Origin: Membranipora membranacea
Lineage: Eukaryota > Bryozoa > Gymnolaemata > Cheilostomatida > Membraniporidae
Length of the DNA: 60,000 nt
NCBI GenBank assembly: GCA_914767715.1
Contig: OU612071.1
Span: 24,303,681 to 24,363,680 of the forward strand
Reading direction: 5' to 3'
Part shown: one piece after another, positions 46,507 to 58,929 of the stretch
How positions within the stretch are numbered: position 1 is the stretch's first letter
Layout: each line of letters begins with the position of its first letter
Program-made: the position numbers and the translations under genes
The notes under the pieces: generated by a model
What the model was told of the DNA's origin: nothing
The model's input: only the letters and a program-made list of their open reading frames with translations
The model's database searches: none

Positions 46507-48180
46507 TATGGGTGTTGGCCTATCTTGAAATATTGTTTGAAAGTTCATGGCTGTTCTTTGGTTTCAAACAAAGCATGAGGGGGAAAGTAGGACCTCTAAT
46601 ATACATTATTATAATTCTTCTATAAAAAATTGAGCTCATTTATTATATAACTATAACTGTTAGGTCTTACATACAGCATTTCATGCTACTCTAAGAGATA
46701 TCAGATCAGTGTTGCCTCTCTGAAATTTACATTAGCTTGATCAGGCTTGATCATCTATGAAATGATTCTATGAAAGTGGTTAGGCAAATACTATATTAAC
46801 TGCATATTGCAATGAATAACTAACATAAGAAATATTGTGTTTGTAGTTATCCATGTGGGCCCTTACTCATTACAACTTCAGCTATTGATTTCTCTGACTC
46901 GTACCACAGAATACCAAAAAATGCCTGTTTTTCTTATTTTGATCCGATGGTCAGACTAACATGCTGTACTATAGCTGTCTAACGAAGTCGGGTTCAAGCT
47001 CTGGTGGCCCGGACTAAACTGATAATGATAACATCCTAGTCTTCTGCAACAGCCTCGTGTAAAACAACTACATTGCAAGATGGGTCAGGTATGTACCAAA
47101 ATTAATTGGTTTATTATTCATTTTAACCCAGCCGAGCATGATTGATAGATGTAATGCGGTGTGGGCTTCACCAGTCACCATCTAGCCATAAAAAAAGCAA
47201 ATAAAATTAACCGGCAATGACGAAACGGGGAGCTTGCCTCATGCTGCCCTAAAGCTATGAGTAGATCGCAGTGAGCAAAAAGTGAGTTATAAATTTTAAC
47301 TGATAATAACATGACATATAATATCAAACACTTCTCTTTGAATTTGAATGTGATATTTTCTGGTTTTTTTAGTTACGCAGTACCAGAAGACACAGCACAA
47401 TCCTTGTGATAGCTGGTCTGCAACAGTTATGGCTTGATAGTTAGCTTACTGTCATTAACAACATACATTGCCACTGGATAGGAACTGCTTTATGTCCCCA
47501 ATGGTCTACCATCACATGTGTATTCATAGCCATGAATGCTCACACTTCAGTATTAATCCGCCTGAGCCATTACTATTCTCTCAGGCCTTTTGTCTGCCTC
47601 TCATTTTGCTGCTATTTCAGGCACCATAATATACAAATAAGTTCATTGAATACACGTGTAAACACCATCAACAGTCTCTTCTCTGAACCATTACCTTTAT
47701 TTGAATGCGCATATAATATGTTATCTGCTTGGATCACCTTATCACTCGAACAGTGCAATGATCACATAAACAGAGTATTTGCAAGCATCATTTAGTAAGT
47801 AAAAGGATCACTGCATGCATTTGTGCATAATCACTCAGTTTTCCAGGATCAGTCGCACCACCATGGTAATAATCACTAAGTTTGAACTTGGTGGCTCCCA
47901 GCTCTCCGGAACCTCTGTCTCAATCTGGAAATCATTCAAGCCATGATCTAGCCTGGCGTCTTTTCTAGAACAAAATCCCCTTCTTTGTTCAGTCGGGGAC
48001 AAACTCCCTGCTCCCCTCCCTATTCCCTTCCCACTCTCCCTGCTCCTATGTCCCAAACTCTCTGCTGGGATTGGAGTTGTCCTCTATCATTTGCCAAAGT
48101 GCAAGAGAGGATAACTGTTCATCAAAGTGTTGACATTTTGTTACGAAGATCATCATTGGATGAAATTATGTTATCAGACA
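46507..48180. other. 6.6-kb element interior, right of the foldback-like insertion
   Basis: Short frames at 47532-47795 (plus) and 47835-48056 (minus) match nothing I know. CTCCCTGCTCCTATGTCCC near 48037 recurs inverted near 33020. No transposase motif found. Confidence 0.4.
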
Positions 48181-51100
48181 CATTGAAGGTTCGGTTTTTT
48201 GAAGGTTCGGTTTTTTAAAGGTTCGTAGTTCGTGAGTTCGTGGTTCGGTTTTTCGTACCTACCGCCCTGGGATCCACAACCAAGCCCTCACCTGTAAGTG
48301 CCAAAAGCTCATTTACTTGCCTACATATATCAGAATTTGATTATCAGTGTCATTAGGTCAACTGCTAAAGTCGTAATGTGTGAGGACACTCTCCTGGAAG
48401 TGTATTGGGTAATTGTGACGTCGTCAGTTACATCCAATTTTTATGTGAGTAGCTCTTAAATTTGTCCTCTTTTATCTCTTTCCAGGATGTTGTATTTCGG
48501 CTCCCTCAGAAGTGGAGGGCACAGTTACTGCTACCAGACCAGATCTGGATAGCATCCACATTATTTTCAGCTGAAGGTATGGTGGTTGCAGACCCGAAGT
48601 TTTGGTATTATCCCCCAGAATACAAGCCAACAGGCCTTACACCACCACAAGTAAGTGACCAGCGTTACTCATTGATCTCAGTTGTGTACTAATAGAGGTA
48701 TTCAATGATGTTAACATTTATCTATATTATGCCTGAAATTGTTTAGAACAAATATATCTAAGCTTCGTAAAATTGAGAGATTTTGTAACTGGATCAAACA
48801 CGCTGCAATCTTAGTCTACAGAGTTCACAGATCTTTCCTTGATACATAACTAATATTGGCTTGGTTGACTTATTTTTAGATCTTTTATTCTATCTTCTAG
48901 GTTGGACAATACTTCAGACATCGGTTTTTTGTGTGGATGCCGAAGAGGAAGTGGGATGTTGACCTCCGATGCCCGGATTGTTCAGCTCCCCTATCTAGGA
49001 AGAGTGTGTATCGGACACTCAGGAAAGTTGTAGATGTAGACGGGTTCTACTATTTGGCTACTGAATATCTTAGTAAGTTTAATATTTCCTGTCCTAATAT
49101 TGAAATATATATTGAAATATATATTTGTACTTCCTTCCATTAAGCCTGTATTATCAGTCGGAAATGATTCACACATCTATGTTTACAGCGGTGTCCACAT
49201 AATCAGCCTTCTCAAGATTGCGAAAATACCATTTCTATTCTTGAGAATGACTTCAAGTTTACTATTTATAATGTTTTATCATTTGTTGGTTTTTCCTGTT
49301 TCAGCCTGTAGAAAGTCTGACCAGCATCCTGATGGCAAAGTCAGAACATTTATTGGATGGTCCGGAGATATTATGAGTCAGCTGGATGAGGGTCGCCGCC
49401 AGCTGTTTCCTGTAATACCAACTCTACATTATGCATGTGACCGAAGAGTCATTACATTCCTAAGAACAAGGTCGATGGGGAACTCTCCTTCTCTACTACG
49501 CAACAACCTAGTCGAGCTGTACACAGAGGAGTGGATGCGCCATGTTGGCGCGAATTTATCCGACTGTACTCGGTACCGGAGCAGGATTGCTGCCAGGTAT
49601 GTGTATATTTGGTCCCCTGTGTAGATGGAGGTATTTGATCCCCAGGCCCACCTTAGGCCACTAATATTCTTATTGAACTTATTTGTCTGTAATATGTCTG
49701 GATCGTTTTGAGGGTTGGTATAATATCATGCCATAAAATGATTTTTCAGGTACTCAGCAGAACGAGATGTTTTTGATGAGCCCCCAGCCCTTGTACAGCC
49801 TCCTCAGTATCGCTGGTTTCAAGACGTTTATGCATTGGACATTAACAAGCGGCTCCCAGAAGTCCTGGCTGGTATAACATCCATCTTTGGCCAGTACCTG
49901 AAGCTTGACTCAACCAAGAAGGTAAATATGAGCAACCTGCAATAATTGTTTTGAGTTGTAAATATCTGTTGGGTATAATAAATTGCCATTTATTCTGTCA
50001 AATGCTGCCAAATGTTTAACAAATCATAAAATAATCTATTCATTTCTTTAACAGCTGCCAGGTGATAAAAAGTAAAGGCAACACATAATCTTTGTTTCAA
50101 ATATTTTTTGTCAAGATACAAATGTCTAGATGCTTTATGTGCAGTGTATATTTGTCCTTGAAACGCATGATTGTATGTGCTAGAATCTGCTTTGATAACA
50201 ACGCGATAATTGCTACGCTTCCCTGCTTCATCATAGTCCAGTATAGCTAGCTTAGTATTGTTGCATGTGGTGTATGTAAAAATGGTGCACGCGGTATGGC
50301 TCACATAGTATGGTATATAGTGCAGTGGTCTCGAGAGGTAATTAATTATGTCTGTATTTTCTCCAGATAACAAAGAAACTTGCTGGTGATGCCAAAGGAA
50401 CATCTAACTGGTGTACTAACATTGGCAATGAGTTCGGCCAGGTTCTCATCTCTGTTTTTACTGTAAACGAGGGAATTGGTTTGGAGCCACTGATAACAGG
50501 GATCGTTGAACGGTACGTTACACAATTCCTGGTTGTACATACTGCGTATATTAATATTGGTAATGTGGCTCAATGAAGAATTGTTTTTCTAGACAGCTTT
50601 TCTATCAATGATATCGTTCACTCTGCTTGATGTCTTAACAGTCACAGACAATTATCACACTGCTATATCAGCCTTTCTATTGTTTTTTTCTCCAGGTACA
50701 AGAAAGCTAGTGTTGCACCACCATTGGCCATCTATGTTGACAGAGGTTGCTGTAGAGACACTGACAATCCGACCCAGCTAGCAGTATTATTCTCTCCATG
50801 GACGACTCCAGTCAGGCTTGATATATTCCACTATATGCACAGGTTCAGGTTCTGCTGTACAACTGAGGCCCATCCTCTCTATGGCGAGTTCATGGCAAGA
50901 TTATCTAGTGCTATATTCGAATGGGACAGTGGAGACATGTATAACCTGATAAGAGCCAAGAGGTCAACTTTCCGTGACGGAAATGCTATGTCTGATGACA
51001 AGGTACAATATGTGTTTTAAGTTCTTTTTTTTAAAGTTTTTCATTTGTTTGACTAAAACATATCAAACTGGACGACATATTAATGTAATTGCTACAACCC

Positions 51101-53129
51101 TGTTACCTAGCAATGCAACCAACACCAAATAATCACTAGAATTACAACCCTTGTGTTATTGCACAATCCATAGCTAGCTCATGCGTAAGCAAAACAGCTG
51201 TCAACTCCTCTGATTTTAAGCTGTATTACTGTAACCTAAGCCATTTTTTGTTTTGTTTGCAGATTATGTCACTTCTCACAAAGTCAGAGCTGCAGATGCA
51301 CTGTCGACGAAGAACTCTCTCCGAGCAGGCCATAACACTCAATATCGGTAGGTGTTATGTATTGGATCTTATTTGCTTGTCGACGCATCTACATAATGGG
51401 ACCATAATCTTGAAATAGTCAGTTTGATACGATGTTGAGCCATATCTTGAATAGTTTGGCTTACTCTTTTAAAGCTATAGTTGGGCATCCCCATATTTGG
51501 TATCATTTTGAAGCTAATTATGCTCACTGGCAATCATTTAAATAGCCTATGGACACAGTTGAAACTATTAGCTTTGCTGGAAAGAAAATTCTGCTTAATT
51601 TTTCTCGACCGATTAAGTTGTCCTCTCTTTATCACTCTATAACATATATGTGTATAAAATGCTAAAAACTCAGAGCATTGTCTTGTGAAGTTATAAAAAA
51701 TCTTTGAATAATACGTTTATTAGGATGTCATTCGCAATATGTTTTCACCTAAGCAAATGTCATAATTTATTAACTTATTATTTTGATTGTAGAAACTCTA
51801 TTATGTACAATGTCGACCTTGGCCGACTCTCTAGGATTGCCTCTCATTGACAAGAAAGCTTGCAACATAGTATGGGAAGAACAGAGGAAACATGTGAAAT
51901 GTATTATGGATCCGTATGGTGTGGAGCTATATACTCCAACAGGTTCACTGAAGAAGGGAAATGTGACCTTGACGGTGTACAGATGCGCTAGAGGTTCTTC
52001 GTCATTAGAGTCCTTTAATCTACACCTGAATAGATTTGTGCCAGGTGAGCAAAAGTACATTGAATAAGTTAATGAGATGACATCTTTTAAACGCCACAAA
52101 CTAAAATTATCTACATCAATTTACGGTGCATCATTTCTGTCCGAGACATTTGTACTTAATCAATCTGCCAAAGCAAATTTCCAAAATTCATGGTCTAAGA
52201 TATATTGATCCGACATTAAATTTTCAAGTTTATCACCAGTGACATCATGATGCATGTTACAGTTCCATGTAGACATAAAGTAAAGAATGCTCATTAGGTT
52301 GCGGCCTTATAATTTACAATATCTCTCCTTTTTTTGAATGGCAGGAACCACAGCAAGTGCTGCTCATATGCAGATGTATATGTTGGAAGGACTACATCGA
52401 TTGAACCTTAACAGATTGCAGCAGCATCAGGGAGTAAAGTTTAACAGTTATGATACAAGGCTGAAACAGTTCATCACATCAGCCAGTCAGGAGATCTTAG
52501 GGAACAGTGTGATACCCATATCACAGCTTCCAGCTCCCTATACAGGTTTGTATTCCCTTCTCTATATTGTGGATAACACCAGCTGCGTAGACAGATCTGA
52601 GTGGGTAATAACACACGATCGTTGATCCCAGACATAAACATAATGTTGCTGTGGGTACTTGTATTAGTGACACAATTGATGATACACTACTCCTTGGCTT
52701 GCTGGCACCTTAGTAGCGTTAATCAGTTTTCCAAATATCCAGTGTTGTTGAGGAATAAATTTGATGGCGCTATGGAGAATACTCAAATGGCCGCAGATTT
52801 TTTTAATTAAGAACTAGTGCAACTTTATTTATTTTATATTCACAGGTGAGCTGATCGGTATGGAGTACCTCCTTTCCCAGACTGGTAAACCTCTTGCTCA
52901 GCTGCATAGTGATACAGCCTTGGTTGTAGACGACCTCAATTTATCTGCTGTACATGATGAAGATGAAGGCTACGTTGACATGGATTCCACCCACATCGAT
53001 TTAGAATCTTTATCACTCCATGTGGTTCTTGAGTCTGCACCCACAACAGGTCGAGTCAGCAAGAAACAAGCCAGCTCAGAAGCAAAGTCACCACTGTACC
53101 AGCTTCCTGCTATCTCTCCGGCACCTCCT

Positions 53130-53515
53130 AGTACATTTTTACAGCTACAGTCAGCAGATGTCTCCGTTACGTCTCACACTTCCAGTCGGTCAGCAGGACT
53201 TCCTGTCGTCAGCAGACCTCCTCCTAGTACAGCTTTACAGCTACAGTCAGCAGATGTCTCCGTTACGTCTCACACTTCCAGTCGGTCAGCAGGACTTCCT
53301 GTCGTCAGCAGACCTCCTCCTAGTACATTTTTACAGCTACAGTCAGCAGATGTCTCCGTTACGTCTCACACTTCCGGTCGGTCAGCAGGACTTCCTGTCG
53401 TCAGCAGTCCTCCTCCTAGTACAGCTTTACAGCTACAGTCAGCAGATGTCTCCGTTACGTTTCACACTTCCGGTCGGTCAGCAGGACTTCCTGTCGTCAG
53501 CAGACCTCCTCTCAG
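53130..53515 (+). repeat. Coding minisatellite: four 96-bp (32-residue) repeats in exon 13
   Basis: Four copies of a Ser/Val/Pro-rich 32-residue unit (beginning PPPSTALQLQSADVSV, ending AGLPVVSR), nearly identical in DNA. Such recent tandem copies suggest a disordered linker that varies in length. The antiparallel frame at 53020-53607 is a shadow. Confidence 0.95.
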
Positions 53516-55329
53516 GGCAGCTTTGCAGCCAATGCGCCAGCTTCCTGCTATCTCTCAAGCACCTGTTGTATGTCAGTCCTCAACAGGAGACTTGGTGCTC
53601 TCACTAGATCCCGGACTCACCATGGCCGACCTAATGCCTGACTATGAATATTCTGAACACTGATGTCTCAGCTACCTCCCTCTTGAGTCAGTACAGTACA
53701 GCTTTACAGCCAATAGTTGTCTCTTCATCTCAGTCAGCAGCAGTTACTGTAGCTAATCAGCCAGCAACGACAGATGTAAGTTTATTTTAGTGTGACTCTT
53801 TTAGTGTTGCACTTGGATATAGTGCTCTTAATCATTATTATCTATTTGACTGTTATGTGTATGCAGTTAGATTCTTATACTCATTGTTTTGGAGCAGGAG
53901 CTAGCTGGAATCCATTATAAAAAAATTGATATAAATTGCAGGTTGAGCATTGCTATAACTTGTTCGTCGGTGTCAACCATGCCACCTCTACTTGAACCTG
54001 TAACATAATAAGTATCTTTCATACAAAAACATTTATTTTCCCGCAGGTGTATAGAGACGATCATGGTATTCCTGGTTACAATCATGTCTGTAGCCTTGCA
54101 GACAAACTTGTTAGCGCAAATATCCCCTTATCTGTAAGCGATGTACTTCTCCTGAAAACACTCTTCAGATGAGCTTATTCCCAGTGACAAGTGGCCAAAA
54201 TTTAAGACTGTGCTGTACCAGGTGTCGACAGTACTAAAAGGTAATTGAATTGTTGCCTGTCAATGACAGACTTTAAACTATGCCATGCTCTTGAAGCGGA
54301 ACAAAATAAACTGATTGCCAACTATTGCGGCAGAAGTTGTTTATTCTCACAGCATATCCAATTGGAGTTGTAAGCACTTTGTCTAGTATCACTGCACATG
54401 CAAGTTCACTTCGATAACTAATGGTTAATATTGTTTGCAGATCTATGCTTGGAGCTGGAGTTCCTGCTCAATGGCCAAGCTGTAGCCGACTGGTTGAAGC
54501 CGTTTCAATCCGGCTATGTAGCCAGTTCTTGAGCCCCGGTACCAGCAAGGGGCAATATCAACCGAGATTCGACGCAGTAATAGAAAAGTATGGGCGGATT
54601 AGGGATGCAGTATTAGAACAGCCTTTCCTCATTGGCTCTGGAATTATTTTGCCGGAGCTCAACACTCATACTCTAAGGACCTGGTTAGTGTTCGGGTACA
54701 GCAATGGATCATTTACCCACAATGGCGTTTGGAGTTCCAGGAGTGCACCAGTCACAAAGACAACTTCTTATTCGTAAACGGACATGTTTCATTCTTATGA
54801 TAAGCTATTGTTGTTAACCATTTTTATTATGTATGATTACATTCAAACTGGGCAAACTTTCATTTTTGTTTTAGGTATAATTCTCGTGAGAAGCGTCAGA
54901 ATGTGAGAATGCTAGCTTCTGCAGCTCAGTTGCCGCCAAGGCACAGGATTGCAGCAAGTCCCCTTCCGGCAGCAGTATCACGGCAGCCAATACTACCATC
55001 AACTGCAATCCAACTTACTTTTCAACCAGTCGCTCCAGTGCAACAAAGTGCTCTCGTTGGTCGCGAGCCAAAGCAGTCGGCACGCTACGCTCGGAGTAGC
55101 TCGGCAAGGAGGACCCACTCCGCAAACGTATTGTTAAGTATAGCTTTTCATGTAAACACTGTGCTAACCCGAAGACCATACAACATGGTCATCGGCAACC
55201 TCGTGGTGGGCTATGGTATTGTCCAAAATTTGGGGATTTTGTGGCATGGAAAAAGAGCCAAGGCCTCGACAATTGATAATCACTCAAATATTTTTGTGCA
55301 TGACTAATTTGTATCAATTACGCATTATT

Positions 55330-55870
55330 TATATACCCGCATTTGGTCTCAGACCACACAAATAGTTTTGTGCATGTCTTATATGTAACAATCTACGCTG
55401 TCGTGCATTTATATAGTTATATCATCTGTAGTTGGTTTTTGTGCATCCTGTGTATCAAACTACGCTGTTGCAGAATTTATATATTTATATCCTCTGCATA
55501 CTACATGAATAATTTTGTATGCTAAGCACGCCAGTTGTTTCTACATCCAGTCAGTTATCAGCACACACATGGAATAAGTTCATTAGATGACATACCATGA
55601 CATTTTCCTCGGTGCTCTGTAGAAATAGAAATTCATGGTCTAGTATTATTTTGCATTACTATATCCCGCATTTGGTCTCAAAACTACATGAATATTATTG
55701 TGTATCTCTTATATGTATAAAATTACGCTGGTGCATTAACTATATCCCGCATTTGGTCTCAAAACTACATGAATATTTTTGGTGCATGTCTTATATGTAT
55801 CAAACTACGCTGGTGTGTTAACTATATCCTGCATTTGGTCTCAAAACTACATGAGTATTTTTTGTGTATA
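55330..55870 (+). repeat. Tandem repeat, about 81-bp unit
   Basis: Units start CCCGCATTTGGTCTCAAAAC at 55665, 55746 and (CCTGC) 55828, with more diverged copies from 55335. The internal text includes CTTATATGTATCAAACTACG. It lies just past the end of the DUF6729-like gene. Confidence 0.93.
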
Positions 55871-56009
55871 AGGCCTCTGCAACTTCTCATGAAAACAAAT
55901 AACCAAATAGTGAGCTTTGTCAAGGGTTTATGAAGGCTACATAACATAAATTTATCAAATTTAATGTGAACTGTCATTGAGTTTATTTCTCAATTTGACT
56001 ACATTTTAG

Positions 56010-56250
56010 GTCTTCAAGGTGTCAGTCCAAATCATTGACAGTAAGCCACGTCCCCGTGCAGCAGCAGATGGGCAGTGATGACTGCGGATTGTTTGAAGTG
56101 GCATACTGCATAGAGTTTCTCGTTTGAGGCGACCCGACATCTTCATTCATACAGTCAGATATGCGGAATAATCTGTATGACTGTCTCGTTTGTCAGCGCT
56201 GGGGCCCTTTCCTCAAAGAAGTCAAGAAACCAAACTCTTCCACAGAGGTA
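56010..56250 (+). pseudogene. Ulp1-type (C48) cysteine protease C-terminal fragment
   Basis: An exon-like block after ACATTTTAG reads in one frame VPVQQQMGSDDCGLFEVAYC, with the catalytic Cys at 56083-56085 and the Gln-rich oxyanion segment before it. After an in-frame TGA at 56125 comes GDPTSSFIQSDMRNNLYDCL, the usual downstream helix. A GGTAAAATT donor-like site follows (56248). Ulp1 proteases cleave SUMO-like tails; transposon-borne versions are common in animals. The His and Asp parts are not visible upstream. Confidence 0.7.
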
Positions 56251-57570
56251 AAATTACAATGAGTAGAAATCTTAGCTAACTTTTTTGGAGTATGATCTTC
56301 ATCGACCAAGCAAATATGTTTGTTTCATTACTGACTAATTTAAACAAGTCATGTGATGAGAGGCATAAAAATGTTAAACATTTGAAATTTCTCTTCCCTC
56401 CCCTTTATTTTCGTAGTACGATGTTCAATTAATTCACTGTCTCATATGAATTAGGGCGGATATATATTTAGTGAGAGTGCCTGGTAGAAAACCAGCCTAG
56501 ATGGTCATATTCCTAGCCTTCAACTGTCCTGTCAGGCTGCCTTTTACAAACTGTTGTCTCCTTTTACCTACTACCATACCCACCATACGACGAACTAGAG
56601 GTGCTCCATTGTATCAAGGTGCTTAATCATGGGTGGAAAAAATAGCGGACTCTTAAGCTATTGGTATGAAAGTATGATCATGGGGACCCTTACATTTGTA
56701 GAGGACCGGAAAACACTTGCCAATGCTGAATCATAAACCACCTAAAAGGTTGACTCATTTTGAGTTACAGTTACGGACTAATATCCTCAACAAGCAAACT
56801 AGGAGGGTAAGTACAGAGAAATAAAAACCTGATGGAGGTTGTACTTCAACCAGTCTATAACTTGTTGCAATAGAGAGAGGCTGCCTGGAGTCATTAAGTG
56901 TCAAATATGATGTGATGTATTGTACGGGCCTTTGGCGACATGATTTAATGCTGTCTTGATCTGTTCTTAATGCTGTCTTGATCTTGATCTGTCTATACAT
57001 GCTGCTTAACATAGGAAAATAATGTTAAAATGTATCCCATTCCACAGGATTCAACAACCGTATGTTAATATTTGGAAATATTGCAATATTGTTTCAAATC
57101 ATTTCAAAACATTACAGGCAGAAATTGAGAAGTAAAACTTCTAAAATCTACCATCACAAAACAATATTCTGCTGGACCCATAACATCTGTTTAGATTTTG
57201 TAGCATTCAAAAAATCTCTTGTTCTATAGTGCATAACAGCAGCACTCCGAGAATAAAAGTTGAAACTTTGGAAAAGTTTGAACTGAGGTAGATGTGGATG
57301 TGGCAGAAACACCAGCAGCAGACTTAGCAATTGCTGGGAGCGAGATGAAAGTCAGTTCTTTGAATCTATTAAGACTTAATGAGACACTCACAACCCCAGA
57401 GCTGGCATACAGGCTCATGGAGAATGATGGTGAATATTTGGGGCTAATAAATAAGACTTAAAAAGTTGAGAGGGGATAAGTAGGGCTTTGCTAAGCCAGA
57501 AGCTTTGGCTTGGCCCTAACACTAGTAGCTCAGTCACAAGAATTACATCTAAGAGGGTAGTCAGGTAATC
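56251..57570. other. Gap: no gene recognised
   Basis: Minus-strand frames at 56755-57012 and 57224-57418 have no motif. A short duplication TTAATGCTGTCTTGATC occurs near 56946 and 56969. Confidence 0.3.
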
Positions 57571-57574
57571 ACGT

Positions 57575-58109
57575 GCAAAAAAGGTCTACATGTATTTTTT
57601 TCAAAATTTCTTTTTCTTTGTTATTCAAATTAAACTATTTTTTGGCTTTCTAACGCTATCAAGAACTCTCTGAAACTCCTACCAGAAATTGGAAAAAACC
57701 TGTTTGAAATTTCTTTTGTTCACAAATAGCCAGAAAGCTTCGAGCAAAAAAGGTCTATAAGTTGTTTTTTTCTCAATGACAATGAAAGCCATGCTCAATT
57801 GACCGTGAACGCATTCATTTGAACAATGCAATTACAATTATAATGACTGTACTTGCTAACAATGACTCGTTTTGAATGACAATTGATGCAGATAGACCGT
57901 TTTTGCCCGAAGAATAGCCAAATCTGAATTTTGTTGCGATATCTTTTGAACCGCTTGTTTGATCATTAATTAATTCACGCCAAAGAAATCGTCCTAATTC
58001 TTCGCATATAAAAGTATATTTGCAATAATTTTAATGTTAATTAGAAACTTGGAAATTTGGAAAACGTGTTTTACAGGAATATTTCAATCCGCAGATAGCC
58101 CGTTTTTGC
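57575..58109. mobile_element. Nested inverted-repeat elements with GCAAAAAMGGTCTA ends
   Basis: The inner element, 57738-57912 (175 bp), has 21-bp inverted ends, CTTCGAGCAAAAAAGGTCTA against the complement of TAGACCGTTTTTGCCCGAAG. The outer pair is GCAAAAAAGGTCTA at 57575 and TAGCCCGTTTTTGC at 58096. Either one element inserted into a relative or the ends were duplicated. Confidence 0.7.
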
Positions 58110-58925
58110 CTGTGACATACTGTTTAGTTAGGCTTGTTACACAGAGTAAACTTTTGACTACATTATTATTACTATTCTTATTATTATATCCATAGCGCAT
58201 CCATTTTCTACATCTCAATGGTTTAGTAATAGTTGAACATTGATTACCCTGCAGTACAATAACTTATTAAATTATTATCATTGGTTGATTATATCACTAA
58301 CATACATATTATTTGGGCATGTTGAGAGTCGCATAAATTATTGATCGTCCACATTATTTAAGCTGTAATTTTCTTGCTATTTTAGGTTACACAACCGGAG
58401 CTATTGGGGAGTATCATGCTCAGTTAAAAAACAAATTTAAATGCGGCACATCAAATATCTCGCTGGAAGCTGATCTTAAAAAAAAAGACTAGAGCCGAGG
58501 CTGAGATCTAGATTGTAGAACACAACAATCACTGTAATCACAGAGATGAGAAAAACAATACGGGAAAAAACAATGTGAGTGTAGAGCATTGGTGATATGA
58601 TGACGGTGGCCTCGAAATGATTCATGGGGTAAGGCTGTGGATAGAAATCTGTGTTGAAAGAATCCCAAGTTTCTCAAATTGATGATATCAAACCGATGTG
58701 TAACATTAATGATTAACAGCGGAGACGTACTGAGCTTCCTGGCAGACAAAATAGATTTGATCATCACGGTGAATGGAAATGAGAAAAAAAGAGGATCCAT
58801 CAATATCAAAATAACGGGTGTTTGAGCCAAATTATCAGCCACTTATAGTGGCTACACTCTCACAGCAGAGATATTTCAGGTGTGAAAAAACCATTGAACC
58901 TCACAAAAAAATTGTTGTGTTTATT
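58110..58925. other. Gap: AT-rich; unrecognised frames
   Basis: A minus-strand frame at 58489-58842 lacks motifs. CTATTTTAG|GTTACACAACC near 58386 looks like an acceptor but the following frame closes quickly. Confidence 0.3.
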
Positions 58926-58929
58926 TCAG

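Larger units (their letters stand above)
41650..48264. mobile_element. 6,615-bp TIR element inserted in exon 3, 9-bp target duplication
   Basis: The left end CGGTAGGTACGAAAAACCGA and the right end are inverted copies over about 45 bp (one mismatch in the first 40, then ACGAACC...AAAAAACCGAAC, which is repeated on the right). CCCTGGGAT flanks both sides (41641-41649 and 48265-48273). Removing one duplication plus the element restores an open frame across GTLGSTTKPSP to a GTAAGT donor. No transposase is seen inside, so this is a non-autonomous element. The 9-bp duplication suits MULE-type mobilisation, but superfamily assignment is inference. Confidence 0.85.
39899..55276 (+). pseudogene. Large split gene, DUF6729-like with RNase H-like core and zinc ribbon; disrupted
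   Basis: Exons: 39899-40140; 40567-40692; 41499-41649 and 48265-48293 (split by an insertion); 48486-48650; 48901-49072; 49305-49596; 49750-49921; 50367-50512; 50696-51002; 51263-51347; 51793-52044; 52345-52545; 52846-53663; about 53640-53775; 54047-54240; 54441-54683; 54875-55276. Exons 3-13 join in phase. Known parts are VFRLPQKW and FWYYPPEY, a CPDC zinc segment, HYACDRRVITFLR and GNSPSLLRNNL. The core has LDSTKK (Asp 49907), YVDRGCC (Asp 50739) and SLESFNLHLNRF (Glu 52008), a candidate DDE triad. It ends with PAQWPSCSRLVEA and a CKHC ribbon (55151-55162). Damage: a 6.6-kb insertion in exon 3, a phase mismatch after the A8 run of exon 1, and frame changes near 53645, 54165, 54210 and 55105. 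The DUF name is from memory. A transposon origin is inferred. Confidence 0.78.

Noticed and set aside
45138-46578. Long plus-strand proteins rich in WGQV and GAKF
   Set aside because: Shadows of the ~20-bp foldback arm repeat. Both strands and several frames are equally open.
53020-53607. Second long frame across exon 13
   Set aside because: Overlaps the family-supported frame and is open only because of the 96-bp repeats.
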